Part shown: positions 51,901 through 61,229 of the stretch, one piece after another
How the letters are laid out: every line of letters starts with the position of its first letter
How positions within the stretch are numbered: position 1 is the stretch's first letter
Source of the DNA: Roseiarcus sp963764955
GTDB lineage: Bacteria > Pseudomonadota > Alphaproteobacteria > Rhizobiales > Beijerinckiaceae
Assembly (NCBI GenBank): GCA_963764955.1
Contig: CAVXVE010000041.1
Span: 62,001 to 126,000 of the forward strand
DNA: 64,000 nucleotides
Reading direction: 5' to 3'
Program-made: the position numbers and the translations under genes
Notes under the pieces: model-generated
Told to the model about the DNA's origin: nothing
Seen by the model: only the letters and a program-made list of their open reading frames with translations
Database searches by the model: none

Positions 51901-54733
51901 CGGCCAGCGCCTTCCCGATCCGGCGCAACGAAACACCCTCCTCGCGATCGCGCATTTGCCAGTCGGAGAAGTGATTGGTTCGTCGCACCTGCACCGCCGT
52001 CACCTTGTATTCCGGGCAATTGGTCGCCCAATCGGAATAGTCGGTGGTGACCACGTTAGCGCCGGTGTCGGCATGATGGAAGGTCGTATAGACGACTCCC
52101 GGCTGCACCCGCTCGGTGACCCTGGCGTGCAGCGAAATCTCACCGGTGCGGCTCGCGAGCGCGACGAGATCGCCATCGCGCACGCCACGCTCGTCGGCGT
52201 CGAAAGGATGAATCTCGAGCACGTCCTCGTCATGCCAAAGCTCGTTGGCGGTCCGCCTCGTCTGCGCGCCGACGTTATATTGCGACAGGATCCGGCCGGT
52301 CGTCAGCAGAAGCGGGAAGCGCGGTCCAACCCGCTCTTCCGTGGCGACGAATTCGGTCAGCATGAACTGGCCCTTGCCGCGCACGAAGCGATCGACATGC
52401 ATGACCGGCGTGCCCGTCGGCGCCGCGTCGTTGCAGGGCCACTGGATCGAGCCGAGTTCGTCGAGGCGGGCATAGGACACGCCTTTGAACGTCGGCGTCG
52501 TGGCGGCGATCTCGTCCATGATCTCGCTCGGATGCCTGTAATGCATGGGCGCGCCGATCGCGTTGGCGAGCGCCATCGTCGCCTCCCAGTCGGCGAGGCC
52601 GGCGAGCGGCGGAATCGCCTGCCGCACGCGGCTGATGCGGCGCTCGGCGTTGGTGAAGGTGCCGTCCTTTTCCAAAAACGACGCGCCGGGCAGGAACACG
52701 TGGGCGTAGCGCGCCGTCTCGTTGAGGAAGAGATCCTGGACGACGACGCATTCCATCGCGCGCAGGCCAGCGGTGATGTGCTTGGTGTCCGGGTCGGACT
52801 GCGCGATGTCCTCGCCCTGGACATAAAGCCACTTGAAGGAGCCGTCGACCGCCTCGTCGATCATGTTGGGAATGCGCAGGCCCGGCTCCTTGCTGAGCGG
52901 AACGCCCCACATGCGCTCGAAAACTTCGCGCACGGCGTCGGTCGACACGTGACGGTAGCCGGAAAACTCGTGCGGGAACGAGCCCATGTCGCATGAGCCC
53001 TGCACGTTGTTCTGGCCGCGCAGCGGGTTCACGCCAACGCCCTCGCGGCCGATGTTTCCGGTCGCCATGGCGAGATTGGCGATCGCCATCACCGCCGTCG
53101 AGCCCTGGCTGTGCTCGGTCACGCCAAGCCCGTAATAGATCGCTGCATTGCCGCCGGTCGCATAAAGACGCGCCGCCGCGCGCAGCTCCCGCGGATCAAT
53201 GCCGTTGGCCGCCGCGGTCGCCTCTGGCGAATGACGCGGGTCGGCGACGAACCGCGCCCAGGACTCGAAATTCGCCGGATCGCAGCGGTCGCGCACGAAC
53301 GCTTCGTTGACGAGGCCCTCGGTCACGACGACATGGGCGATTGCATTCAAAACCGCGACATTGGTTCCAGGCCTCAGCGCCAGATGGTGATCGGCCTTGA
53401 TATGCGTGCTTTTGACGAGGTCGATGCGGCGCGGATCGATCACGATCAGGCGGGCGCCGGCGCGCAGGCGCTTCTTCAAGCGAGAGGCGAAGACCGGATG
53501 GGCGTCGGTCGGATTGGCGCCGATCACCACCACGACGTCGGCTTTATCGACCGACTTGAAGTCCTGTGTGCCGGCGGACGTGCCATAGGTCTTGGAGAGC
53601 CCGAAACCGGTTGGCGAGTGGCAGACGCGCGCGCAGGTGTCGATATTGTTGTTGTGGAACCCCGCGCGCACCATTTTCTGGACCAGGAACACTTCCTCGT
53701 TGGTGCAGCGCGAGGAACTGATCGCCCCAACCGAGTCGCGCCCGTATTTCCCCTGGATGCGCCTGAATTCGTTCGCCGCATAGGCGATGGCCTCGTCCCA
53801 GGAGACCTCGCGCCACGGGTCTTCGATGCGCTCGCGGATCATCGGCTTGAGAATACGGTCCTTATGCGTGGCGTAGCCATAGGCGAACCGGCCCTTGACG
53901 CAGGAATGGCCGTCGTTCGCCTTGCCAGCTTTGTGGGGAACCATGCGGACGACCTCGTCCCCTTTGAGCTCCGCCTTGAATGAACAGCCCACGCCGCAAT
54001 AGGCGCAGGTCGTCACCACCGTGCGTTCTGGCGTGCCCTTCTCGATGACCGGCTTTTCGTTGAGCGTCGCCGTCGGGCACGCCTGCACGCAAGCGCCGCA
54101 GGACACGCATTCGGACGAGAGGAAATCAGCGGCGCCCGTTCCCACTTTCGAGTCAAATCCGCGGCCGAGGATGGTCAGCGCGAACGTCCCCTGAACTTCC
54201 TCGCAGGCGCGCACGCAGCGCGAGCAGACGATGCACTTCGAGGATTCAAAGGTAAAATAGGGATTGGATGCGTCGGTCGGCGCCTCGAGATGGTTCGCGC
54301 CCTTGTATCCGTAGCGGACGTCGCGCAGACCCACATTAGCCGCCTGGTCCTGCAGCTCGCAGTCATTGTTGGCGCTGCAAGTCAAACAGTCCAAAGGATG
54401 GTCGGAAATGTAGAGCTCCATGACGCCCCGCCGCAACCGCTCGAGCCGCGGCGTCCGCGTGCGGACGATCATCCCCGCTTCCGCCGGCGTCGTGCACGAA
54501 GCCGGCGTGCCCTTCCGGCCTTCGATTTCGACCAGGCACAGGCGGCACGAGCCGAAGGCCTCGACACTGTCCGTCGCGCAGAGTTTGGGGATCGGATTGT
54601 CGATCAGAGCTGCAGCCGCCATCACCGACGTCCCAGGAGGAACACTGACCTTGCGCCCGTCGATCGTCAGCGTGACGGTCGCCTCGCCAGTGCGGATCGG
54701 CGTGCCGGTGTCGAGTTCCTGCAACAGCGCCAT
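51887..54733 (-). CDS. fdsA: NAD-dependent formate dehydrogenase, alpha (molybdopterin) subunit
   Basis: A 948-residue catalytic subunit that oxidises formate to CO2. From the N-terminus: a 2Fe-2S ferredoxin domain with Cys 52, 63, 66 and 80; a His-Cys3 cluster (His 112, Cys 116, 119, 125); two 4Fe-4S clusters in CIVCSRCVRAC (from 167) and CVSCGACVQAC (from 209); the domain-proximal 4Fe-4S cluster from CAYCGVGC (243); and the molybdenum ligand Cys 371 in ARVCHSPT, so it is the Cys and not the selenocysteine type. ATG 54733 is chosen because MALLQE opens the ferredoxin domain. Intact in frame. Confidence 0.97.
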   Translation of the reverse strand: MALLQELDTGTPIRTGEATVTLTIDGRKVSVPPGTSVMAAAALIDNPIPKLCATDSVEAFGSCRLCLVEIEGRKGTPASCTTPAEAGMIVRTRTPRLERLRRGVMELYISDHPLDCLTCSANNDCELQDQAANVGLRDVRYGYKGANHLEAPTDASNPYFTFESSKCIVCSRCVRACEEVQGTFALTILGRGFDSKVGTGAADFLSSECVSCGACVQACPTATLNEKPVIEKGTPERTVVTTCAYCGVGCSFKAELKGDEVVRMVPHKAGKANDGHSCVKGRFAYGYATHKDRILKPMIRERIEDPWREVSWDEAIAYAANEFRRIQGKYGRDSVGAISSSRCTNEEVFLVQKMVRAGFHNNNIDTCARVCHSPTGFGLSKTYGTSAGTQDFKSVDKADVVVVIGANPTDAHPVFASRLKKRLRAGARLIVIDPRRIDLVKSTHIKADHHLALRPGTNVAVLNAIAHVVVTEGLVNEAFVRDRCDPANFESWARFVADPRHSPEATAAANGIDPRELRAAARLYATGGNAAIYYGLGVTEHSQGSTAVMAIANLAMATGNIGREGVGVNPLRGQNNVQGSCDMGSFPHEFSGYRHVSTDAVREVFERMWGVPLSKEPGLRIPNMIDEAVDGSFKWLYVQGEDIAQSDPDTKHITAGLRAMECVVVQDLFLNETARYAHVFLPGASFLEKDGTFTNAERRISRVRQAIPPLAGLADWEATMALANAIGAPMHYRHPSEIMDEIAATTPTFKGVSYARLDELGSIQWPCNDAAPTGTPVMHVDRFVRGKGQFMLTEFVATEERVGPRFPLLLTTGRILSQYNVGAQTRRTANELWHDEDVLEIHPFDADERGVRDGDLVALASRTGEISLHARVTERVQPGVVYTTFHHADTGANVVTTDYSDWATNCPEYKVTAVQVRRTNHFSDWQMRDREEGVSLRRIGKALADAAE

Positions 54734-54744
54734 GGGCTGATCTC

Positions 54745-56300
54745 CTATTCCGCCGCGGCGCGCGCCGGCGCTTTGGCGAAATCCTCGCTGAAATGATTGA
54801 GCGCGCTTAAGACCGGCATGGGCGCGAGCCCGCCGAGCGCGCAGAGCGACCCGTCCGTCATCACCTCGCAAAGATCGCGCAAGAGCTGGAGGTTCTTCTC
54901 GCGCTCCAGTCCGGCGATGATCTTGTCGACCGTCTCCGCGCCGCGGACCGAGCCGATCCGGCAGGGCGTGCATTTGCCGCAGCTTTCCTTGGCGCAAAAC
55001 TCGAAAGCGAAGCGAGCCTGACGCGCCATGTCGACGCTGTCATCGAACGCGACGATCCCGCCATGTCCCAGCATGCCGTTGACTGCAGCCAGCGACTCAT
55101 AGTCGAGCGGGGTATCGAGGAGCGAAGCGGGGAGATAGGCGCCCAGCGGGCCGCCGACCTGAACCGCGCGGATCGGCCGGCCGGTGCGCGAGCCGCCGCC
55201 GAACCCTTCGATGAGTTCGCGCAAAGTCGCGCCGAAGGCGAGCTCGACGAGGCCGCCATAGCGGATATTGCCGGCGAGCTGAAACGGCTGTGAGCCGCGC
55301 GACCGGCCCACCCCATAATCAGAGTAAGCCTTGCCGCCATGCTCGAGGATCCATGGGGTGGAGGCGAAGCTCAGCACGTTGTTGACGACCGTCGGCTGGC
55401 CAAACAGGCCTTTGATCGCAGGCAAGGGCGGTTTGGCGCGGATCTGCCCGCGCTTGCCTTCCAGACTTTCGAGAAGCGAGGTCTCTTCGCCGCAGATATA
55501 GGCGCCGGCGCCGAGTCTGGCCTCGAGGTCGAACGCCTTGCCGGAGCCGAGCACGCTTGAGCCGAGCACGCCGCCCGCCCGCGCCCGCTGGATCGCCCGC
55601 TCGAACGCGGCGAACGCGTGCGGATATTCGGAGCGGATATAGACGTAGCCTATCGTTGCGCCCACCGCGAGCGCTGCGATGGCCATGCCCTCGATCAGAA
55701 GGAAGGGGTCGCCCTCCATCAACATACGGTCGGCGAAAGTGCCGCTGTCGCCCTCGTCGGCGTTGCAGACGACGTATTTCTGATCGGCCTCGATTCCGGC
55801 GGTCGTGCGCCATTTGATGCCCGTAGGGAACCCTGCCCCGCCACGTCCCCGCAGGCCGGAGGCCAAAACCTCCTCGATCGTCGCGTTCGGCCCGAGCGCC
55901 AGCGCGCGTTCGAGGCCGCGAAGCCCGCCATGGCGGCGATAATCGTCGAGCGACAGCGGGTCTGTCACGCCGCAGCGCGCAAAGATGAGGCGCTGCTGCT
56001 TTGCGAGATAGGGGATGTCATCGACACGGCCGAGCGCCCTGGGATGCGCGCCGCCGCCCAGGAAATCCGCCTCGAACAGCTGAGCCGGTCGCCCGGAGCG
56101 ACGGGACCATAGCCGACACGGCCCGCGGCGGTCTCGACCTCGACCAGCGGCTCGAGCCAGAAAAGGCCGCGCGATCCGGTGCGCACAAGCTCGATGTCGA
56201 GGCCGCGGCGGCGCGCTTCGTTCGCAATTCCGCGGGCGACGATGTCGGCGCCGACCGATACGGCCGAAGAATTGTTAGGGATGAAGACACGCGCGCTCAT
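54745..56300 (-). CDS. fdsB: NAD-dependent formate dehydrogenase, beta (NADH/FMN) subunit (frameshifted)
   Basis: A 518-residue NuoF-like subunit after repair; that is the normal length of FdsB. An N-terminal thioredoxin-like domain (residues 1-110) is followed by the FMN/NAD domain with LRGRGGAGFPTGIKW and YVVCNADEGDSGTFADR, then the 4Fe-4S site ESCGKCTPCR near residue 445. One base is missing near 56084-56092 (in PVAPGD/AQLFEADF). The second half alone looks like a short gene starting at 55968, but that would lack the N-terminal domain. ATG 56300 overlaps the fdsG stop (ATGA). Confidence 0.93.
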
Positions 56301-56833
56301 TGCGTCTTCCCTTGCGCGTCGGCGACGATCGCGTCGATGCGATCTCGGTCGAGACGGCCGATCGGCTCTCCATCGAGCAGCGCGGACGGAGACAACGCGC
56401 AATTGCCCAGACAATAGACCGTTTCGACGTGAATCGCAGAGTTCGTGTTGTCCTCATCGTCGACCGCGATTCCATGACGGCCTGCAAGATGGGAAACCAG
56501 CTCTTCGCAGCCCATCGCCTGACAGGACTCGGCGCGGCAAAGTTTCAGCACCCGGCCGTCGATCGGCGAGCGGTGGAAATCGTGATAGAAGCTGATCACG
56601 CCGAGGGTTTCGGCTCGCGAAACGTTGAGCGCGTCAGCGATGAGCGGGATGACGCGCTCGTCGATGTAACCGAACTGCGCTTGCAAATCGTGCAGGATCG
56701 GCAGCATCGACCCCCGCGCCTCCCGCTTACGATCGATGAGCGTTCGCGCCAAATCCACATCAAAGGCCGTTCGGCCGGACAAAACATCCTCCCAAGTCGC
56801 ATTAAGAATGCGCTCTGGGAGACGCAGATTCAA
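56297..56833 (-). CDS. fdsG: NAD-dependent formate dehydrogenase, gamma (2Fe-2S) subunit
   Basis: A NuoE-like subunit of up to 178 residues carrying one 2Fe-2S cluster, with ligands in CRAESCQAMG near residue 98 and CLGNCALSP near 140. MLPILHDLQAQFGYI and ETLGVISFYHDF are the standard fold segments. The start is uncertain: the longest reading begins at TTG 56833 without a ribosome site. TTG 56782 has GGGAGG five bases upstream and would give 161 residues, nearer to the usual FdsG length. First gene of the fds operon, just behind its regulator. Confidence 0.92.
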   Translation of the reverse strand: MNLRLPERILNATWEDVLSGRTAFDVDLARTLIDRKREARGSMLPILHDLQAQFGYIDERVIPLIADALNVSRAETLGVISFYHDFHRSPIDGRVLKLCRAESCQAMGCEELVSHLAGRHGIAVDDEDNTNSAIHVETVYCLGNCALSPSALLDGEPIGRLDRDRIDAIVADAQGKTQ

Positions 56834-56849
56834 ATTGAACGTTTGGAAG

Positions 56850-56874
56850 GTCCGATAGGTGAATCCTATCGGAC
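56850..56874. promoter_or_regulatory. OxyR-like operator (ATAG-N7-CTAT) upstream of fdsG
   Basis: GTCCGATAGG and CCTATCGGAC are perfect 10-bp arms around 5 bases. The centre reads ATAG-N7-CTAT (56855-56869), the core known for OxyR sites. It covers the last codons and TAG stop of the LysR gene and ends about 20 bases before the fdsG frame, a natural control point for the operon. A second such core lies at 57856-57870. Confidence 0.65.
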
Positions 56875-57807
56875 TGCATTCCCTTCCGCCTCGCCGAGCG
56901 GGTTTGGCGGCAGGATGAGCGCCGCGATATCGTCGGGCAGTTGCATCGCGAACAGATTGCGGGCGAGCGGCGAGGGCGGCTCGCGGTCGCTCATCACGAG
57001 GCCAATCGTGCGCTGGGCGACCGGCTCGACGAGCTCAATCGCGCGCGTGCCCGCCGGCAAGCCGAAGAAGCGCAACAACTGCCGCGGCACGATTGCCGAC
57101 CACTGGCCCGCGCTTACATGCGAGACGAGGTTGTAGATCGAATTGGTCTCCACCGCAGGAACCGGCTTCGCCCCGACCGAGCGAAAGACGCCGTCGATGA
57201 TCCGCCGGTTCTGCATGTCGGGGGTGAGCAGGCACAAAGGCGCACTCGCCGCCTCACGCCACGTGACCTGCGATTTGCCAGCGAACGCGCCGGTCATTGG
57301 CGTGAGAAACAGATATTCCTCGATGCAAATGGGTTTCGCTTTGACGTGCCCGAGCGGTTCGGCGTCGAGATAGGTAAGGCCCGCGTCGAGTTCGAAATCT
57401 TCGATCCCGCGATCGATCTCCTGGCTGTTCAGGGACATTACGGCGACCGTCACGCCCGGAAAGAGCTTGAAGAACGGACCGGTGAGCTGGGAGACGATCG
57501 GCAGCGCGGTCGGGATGGCGCCGATCCGGAGACGACCGGTCAGGCCTTTGTCGATCTCTTCCAGTCCGCGGCGAAGATTCTCGACCTCGGCAAGAATCCG
57601 ATGGACATGCTCCAGGGCGACCTGCCCCTGCGGGGTCAGACCGACATACCGATGGCCGCGCTCGACGATCGGCGCGCCGAGGTCCTCTTCCAGGAGCCGA
57701 ATGGCGGCTGAGAGGGTCGGCTGCGACACATGGCAGGCGTCCGCAGCGCGGCCAAAATGCTTTTCGCGAGCGAGCGCGGCGAGATATTCGAGTTGACGCA
57801 GGACCAT
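56866..57807 (-). CDS. LysR family regulator of formate dehydrogenase (FdsR/OxyR-like)
   Basis: A 313-residue LysR protein. The DNA-binding domain RQLEYLAALAREKHFGRAADACHVSQPTLS (in parts: LEYLAALAREKHF, then CHVSQPTLSAAIR) is close to OxyR and FdsR. The effector domain lacks the redox cysteine pair of OxyR: there is a single Cys in APLCLLTP with none about 9 residues on. It lies immediately upstream of fdsG on the same strand, which points to control of the fds operon, probably by formate or metabolite signals. The ATAG-N7-CTAT sites on both sides of the gene fit its OxyR-like helix. Confidence 0.9.
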   Translation of the reverse strand: MVLRQLEYLAALAREKHFGRAADACHVSQPTLSAAIRLLEEDLGAPIVERGHRYVGLTPQGQVALEHVHRILAEVENLRRGLEEIDKGLTGRLRIGAIPTALPIVSQLTGPFFKLFPGVTVAVMSLNSQEIDRGIEDFELDAGLTYLDAEPLGHVKAKPICIEEYLFLTPMTGAFAGKSQVTWREAASAPLCLLTPDMQNRRIIDGVFRSVGAKPVPAVETNSIYNLVSHVSAGQWSAIVPRQLLRFFGLPAGTRAIELVEPVAQRTIGLVMSDREPPSPLARNLFAMQLPDDIAALILPPNPLGEAEGNAVR

Positions 57808-57855
57808 AGGCCCAATCCAGGCGTTTGTCGTGGCGGTAGCGCCAAGGCGACGTCA

Positions 57856-57870
57856 ATAGCAGGTTTCTAT
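57856..57870. promoter_or_regulatory. ATAG-N7-CTAT core upstream of the fds LysR gene
   Basis: ATAG (57856-57859) and CTAT (57867-57870) are separated by 7 bases, the same core as upstream of fdsG. It lies 49 bases before the regulator's start and 80 bases before the divergent sco1 ATG, where autoregulation would be expected. Flanking symmetry is weaker than at the fdsG site. Confidence 0.5.
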
Positions 57871-57949
57871 CGGCTTGGACCATCCGGGTCTGGAGATCGC
57901 CCAATTTGGCGGCTATGCAGGCTGCCGACCGAGGCCGAATGGAGGTCCG

Positions 57950-58558
57950 ATGCCGGAAGCTCAACCCAACAAGGAACCACGATCGGCGGCCTTCGCACTC
58001 CGCGCCGCCGCGACGGCGTTCGTTGTTGTCGCGCTCGGATTCGCCGCGTTCATACTCATAAGTCCGTCGGGGAGGCCGCGCCCTTCTCTGATCGGCGGGC
58101 CTTTCGCTTTAGAGAACGGGGACGGCAAGACGGTCAGCGATCAGACGCTGCGCGGACGGCCGTTCCTCGTCTATTTCGGATACACCCACTGCCCTGATGT
58201 TTGTCCAACCGAGCTCGCGCATATTTCCGACATTCTGAACAAGATGGGGAACAAGGCTATTCCGGCTCTCTTCATCACCGTCGACCCGGAGCGCGACACG
58301 CCGAAGATCATGCAGGACTACGTCAGCAGCTTCAATCCCGCCATCGTCGGACTATCCGGCAGCCCGCAATCCGTCGCAGCCACGGAGAAGACTTTTCGGG
58401 TGTTCGCCCGCAAGGGGGAGAAGCAGCCGGACGGCGACTATTCCATGGACCACAGCTCGGTCGTCTATCTCATGGATAAGAACGGCGCCTTCGTCGAGGC
58501 GTTCAACGTCGAGCGCCCGCCTGAGGAAGCCGCCAAGGACCTCGAAGCGCGCCTGTGA
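57950..58558 (+). CDS. SCO1/SenC family copper chaperone
   Basis: A 202-residue membrane-anchored thioredoxin-like protein that helps load copper into cytochrome c oxidase or balances redox at the membrane. An N-terminal helix (residues about 20-40) anchors it. The copper motif CxxxC reads THCPDVCPTE near residue 82, and the third ligand is His in MDHSSVVYL near 167. VDPERDTP is the usual middle motif. GGAGGTCCG before ATG 57950 fixes the start. Divergent from the LysR gene. Confidence 0.94.
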   Translation: MPEAQPNKEPRSAAFALRAAATAFVVVALGFAAFILISPSGRPRPSLIGGPFALENGDGKTVSDQTLRGRPFLVYFGYTHCPDVCPTELAHISDILNKMGNKAIPALFITVDPERDTPKIMQDYVSSFNPAIVGLSGSPQSVAATEKTFRVFARKGEKQPDGDYSMDHSSVVYLMDKNGAFVEAFNVERPPEEAAKDLEARL

Positions 58559-58635
58559 AACGCGCGCTTCGCCACCCAGCCGGCGAAGTATAGCCCCTCC
58601 AGCGACCTTGCCAACGAAGTTGAGGCGACCCGGAT

Positions 58636-58851
58636 ATGAATGACCAGCCTCCGCACCCAGACGCCCGCCCGCAGGCGGGCAAGCCGGCGGCGCGCGACCT
58701 GCCGCCGGCGGCCCAAAGGGCGCTTGACGAAGCGGAGGCGCGGCGGGCCGAGGCGAAGCCTGCCCCGCCTCGCGAGCTCAACGGCCGCGGCGGCCTCGAT
58801 CCGGCGCGTTATGGCGACTGGGAAGTCAAGGGGCTCGCCAGCGATTTCTAG
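58636..58851 (+). CDS. DUF1674 protein, SDHAF4-like succinate dehydrogenase assembly factor
   Basis: A 71-residue protein. The C-terminal stretch NGRGGLDPARYGDWEVKGLASDF is the hallmark of DUF1674/SDHAF4. In mitochondria and alphaproteobacteria this family helps attach or protect flavinated SdhA during succinate dehydrogenase assembly. The N-terminal half is low-complexity, rich in Ala, Arg and Pro. Follows sco1 by 77 bases. Confidence 0.92.
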   Translation: MNDQPPHPDARPQAGKPAARDLPPAAQRALDEAEARRAEAKPAPPRELNGRGGLDPARYGDWEVKGLASDF

Positions 58852-59138
58852 CCCAAGATAGCTTTGCATTGAGGCGCGCTCGCCGCCCTCAAGGCGTCTT
58901 TCCACCCCGAAACGGGCGCGCGCCCGGAATTATTCCGCCGGAAATGCGCCGACACGGGCTCGGTCTCATAGCGCTCCGTGCGCGGCGCAATTGCGCCGCC
59001 GCCACAGCATAGCATTGATCTGCTCGCAGGCCTTTCTCGGCCGCCCGACGTTCTTTGCGGCTCCACTCAAGTTGCGCGCTCGCTTGGAAGCTCCACTTTT
59101 GATATAAACATTGTTGTACCTCCATTCCTTGGCTTCAC

Positions 59139-59351
59139 ATGACCGGAATTGCAATTTGGGTTATCGTCATTCTACTGGGAGCCATCGTCTATATCGTCTG
59201 GCATGGTCTCCAGATCACTCGCGATCAACACCAGAGCACTATGGCCGCGCTGGCGAGCCTCGGCGACACCCACAAGCTCGGCTACGAGGCGCTGACGCTC
59301 GCGATGCAGCGCCTCGAGCAGCGGGTCAAGCAACTGGAGGAGCGGCGCTAA
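59139..59351 (+). CDS. Small membrane protein with coiled coil
   Basis: A 70-residue product. Residues about 3-22 (GIAIWVIVILLGAIVYIVW) form one membrane helix, followed by a soluble amphipathic helix ending in the coiled coil LAMQRLEQRVKQLEERR. The same kind of layout is seen in phage-shock-like and envelope-associated small proteins, but I do not recognise the family. The ribosome site is poor. Codon use and the clear topology support it as real. Confidence 0.7.
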   Translation: MTGIAIWVIVILLGAIVYIVWHGLQITRDQHQSTMAALASLGDTHKLGYEALTLAMQRLEQRVKQLEERR

Positions 59352-59625
59352 ATCCCGCCGCACCTAGGTGATAGAGCCTGCCGCATTGGAATCGACGCGG
59401 CTCGGCGATCGACGCGCTTGGTCAATTGACTTGCTTGGGCTTTAGCGCGCTCGCGCCTCAAGGCCTCCTTTCGCACGGCGGCTCCCGGCGCTGGCCGTGC
59501 GAGCCGCATGGGCCTCATTGACCGCGCGCTTCGACATCCAGGACGCGAGCTCTCCGCAAACGAAGGGGCATAAACGCCCGAACGGGATCAAAAAGCCGTG
59601 ATGAATTTCAGGTCCCGGCGCCCGA

Positions 59626-59880
59626 TCAGCACGGCGCCTTGGACGCAAGCGCCGGAGCGGATTTTTCAATGCGAAACACGATATCGATCTCGCTGCGCTC
59701 GATCGCCTCCAGCCGGTCGCCCGTCATCCCGACCAGATGCGGAATGTCGATCGCCGCCATGGGATCGGTGCAGCGCACCTCCAGCCGATCGCCCGGCGCC
59801 AGGGATTTGAGCGCCCTGCGTGTCTTCAGCGCCGGCAGGGGACACTTCAGTCCCGACAGATCCAACTTGGCGATGGTCAT
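59626..59880 (-). CDS. TusA family sulfurtransferase
   Basis: An 84-residue sulfur-carrier protein. The active CPxP motif reads LKCPLPALKTRRAL near residue 12, and the two-layer sandwich pattern of TusA (VRCTDPMAAIDIPHL) follows. Such proteins pass persulfide sulfur to tRNA thiolation or molybdenum-cofactor enzymes; the nearby formate dehydrogenase system is one possible client, which is only inference. Confidence 0.92.
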   Translation of the reverse strand: MTIAKLDLSGLKCPLPALKTRRALKSLAPGDRLEVRCTDPMAAIDIPHLVGMTGDRLEAIERSEIDIVFRIEKSAPALASKAPC

Positions 59881-59999
59881 GGCGCGAGGCGCGCGAACGA
59901 CTTCGCGATCAACGCCTCTGCCGTCTCGGGCCCGGAGGTCCGGTCCGCAGCCGACCCAGCATGCGCCATATTATACCGTAAGATCAAAACTTTAGATCG

Positions 60000-60089
60000 T
60001 GGCGGAGAGGGAGGGATTCGAACCCCCGGTACACTTGCGCGTACTCCGCATTTCGAGTGCGGTGCGATCGACCACTCTGCCACCTCTCC
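60000..60089 (-). tRNA. tRNA-Ser (anticodon CGA)
   Basis: The minus strand begins GGAGAGG, which pairs with CCTCTCC at the 3' end; a CCA is encoded (TGGC on the plus strand at 60000-60003, including the discriminator). The anticodon loop reads CTCGAAA, so the anticodon is CGA for the codon UCG. A long variable arm (GTACGCGCAAGTGTAC) is the mark of serine tRNAs, and the T-loop is GGTTCGAATCC. Total 90 bases with CCA. Confidence 0.97.
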
Positions 60090-60200
60090 GAGGTCTGACG
60101 GGCTCAAGCGCTCGCCGCAGGGTCGGCGCCGCTTAACATGGGCGCTCATCGCGGGCAAGACGGCGTTACGGCCTGCGAGAAGCGGCAGGCCGGGGGAGCC

Positions 60201-61229
60201 CTAACCACCGGCCTCGACTCCCTCCCAGGCGATACGCGCCACGAACGGCACGGATTCGCCCGCCTGCCGGGCGAGTTCGGGATTCGACGCGTTGCCGTCG
60301 AGCGCACGCTTGTAGACGCCCTGGTGGATCGCGATGCTGCGAAAGAAGCTGAACGCGATGAGGAAGGTCCAATCGGGGATGGACTCGAGCCCCACGCGCC
60401 CGCAATAGGCGGCCACATATTCCGCTTCGGTCGGGATGCCGTTGGCCGCGCGGTCGACGCCCCCCAACCCGCGATACCGCTCGTTCGGAAGCCGCCATTG
60501 CATGCACTGGTAGGCGAGGTCGGCGAAGGGGTGGCCGAGCGTCGACAATTCCCAGTCGAGGACCGCAAGCAGGCGCGGCGATTTCGCGTCGAAGATCATG
60601 TTGTCGATGCGCCAGTCGCCATGCGCCAGCGCGACGCGGCCGTCGTCGGGCGGGATCTTGTCCGCAAGCCAGGCGATCAGGCGCTCCATGTCCTCGATCC
60701 GCGCCGTCTCGCTCGCCCGGTACTGGTCGCTCCAGCGCTGATACTGGCGGGCGAAATAGCCGCCAGGCCTGCCGAAATCAGACAGGCCCGCCGAGACCAC
60801 GTCGATCGAGTGCAGGCGGGCGAGGCCCTCGTTCATGGAATCATAGATCGGCGCCCGCTCTTGGCGCTCAAGCTCCGGCAGCGCCGGGTTCCAAAGCACG
60901 CGGCCGTCGACGAAGGCCATGAGATAGAACGCCGTGCCGATCACGCTTTCGTCTTCGCACAGCGCCAGCGCGCGCGGCGCCGGATAGCCCACCCCTTCGA
61001 GCGCCTTCAGCACCCGGAACTCGCGCTCGATCATGTGGGCCATTTTGAGGAGCTTGCCCGGCGGCTTGCGGCGCAGCACGTAGCGGCCGCTCGCAGCGTC
61101 GATCCGATAGGTCGGGTTCGACTGTCCGGTGGGGAATTTCTTCACCACGCTCGGGCCGCGCCAGCCCTCGACATGGGCGCTGGCCCAGGCGTCGAGCGCG
61201 CTCGTATCCTCGGGGAAAGCGCCGGTCAC
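60201..61229 (-). CDS. Phosphotransferase family protein (APH fold, ACAD-associated)
   Basis: A 342-residue aminoglycoside-phosphotransferase-fold protein of the kind paired with acyl-CoA dehydrogenases (the ACAD10/11-like arrangement). GQSNPTYRI near residue 35 is the nucleotide loop, ALAHGDWRIDNMIFD near 197 holds the catalytic Asp and the magnesium Asn, and AVLDWELSTLGHP near 219 the second metal Asp. The GTG start overlaps the acyl-CoA dehydrogenase stop (GTGA). In eukaryotes and bacteria the pair may phosphorylate 4-hydroxyacyl-CoA and eliminate the phosphate to channel it to beta-oxidation; that role is likely but inferred. Confidence 0.92.
   Translation of the reverse strand: MTGAFPEDTSALDAWASAHVEGWRGPSVVKKFPTGQSNPTYRIDAASGRYVLRRKPPGKLLKMAHMIEREFRVLKALEGVGYPAPRALALCEDESVIGTAFYLMAFVDGRVLWNPALPELERQERAPIYDSMNEGLARLHSIDVVSAGLSDFGRPGGYFARQYQRWSDQYRASETARIEDMERLIAWLADKIPPDDGRVALAHGDWRIDNMIFDAKSPRLLAVLDWELSTLGHPFADLAYQCMQWRLPNERYRGLGGVDRAANGIPTEAEYVAAYCGRVGLESIPDWTFLIAFSFFRSIAIHQGVYKRALDGNASNPELARQAGESVPFVARIAWEGVEAGG

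Noticed and set aside
51887..54733. Selenocysteine formate dehydrogenase
   Set aside because: The molybdenum ligand codon encodes Cys (ARVCHSPT), and there is no in-frame TGA.
56866..57807. True peroxide sensor OxyR
   Set aside because: The OxyR redox cysteine pair is missing, and the gene lies in the fds operon; only the DNA-binding domain and site resemble OxyR.
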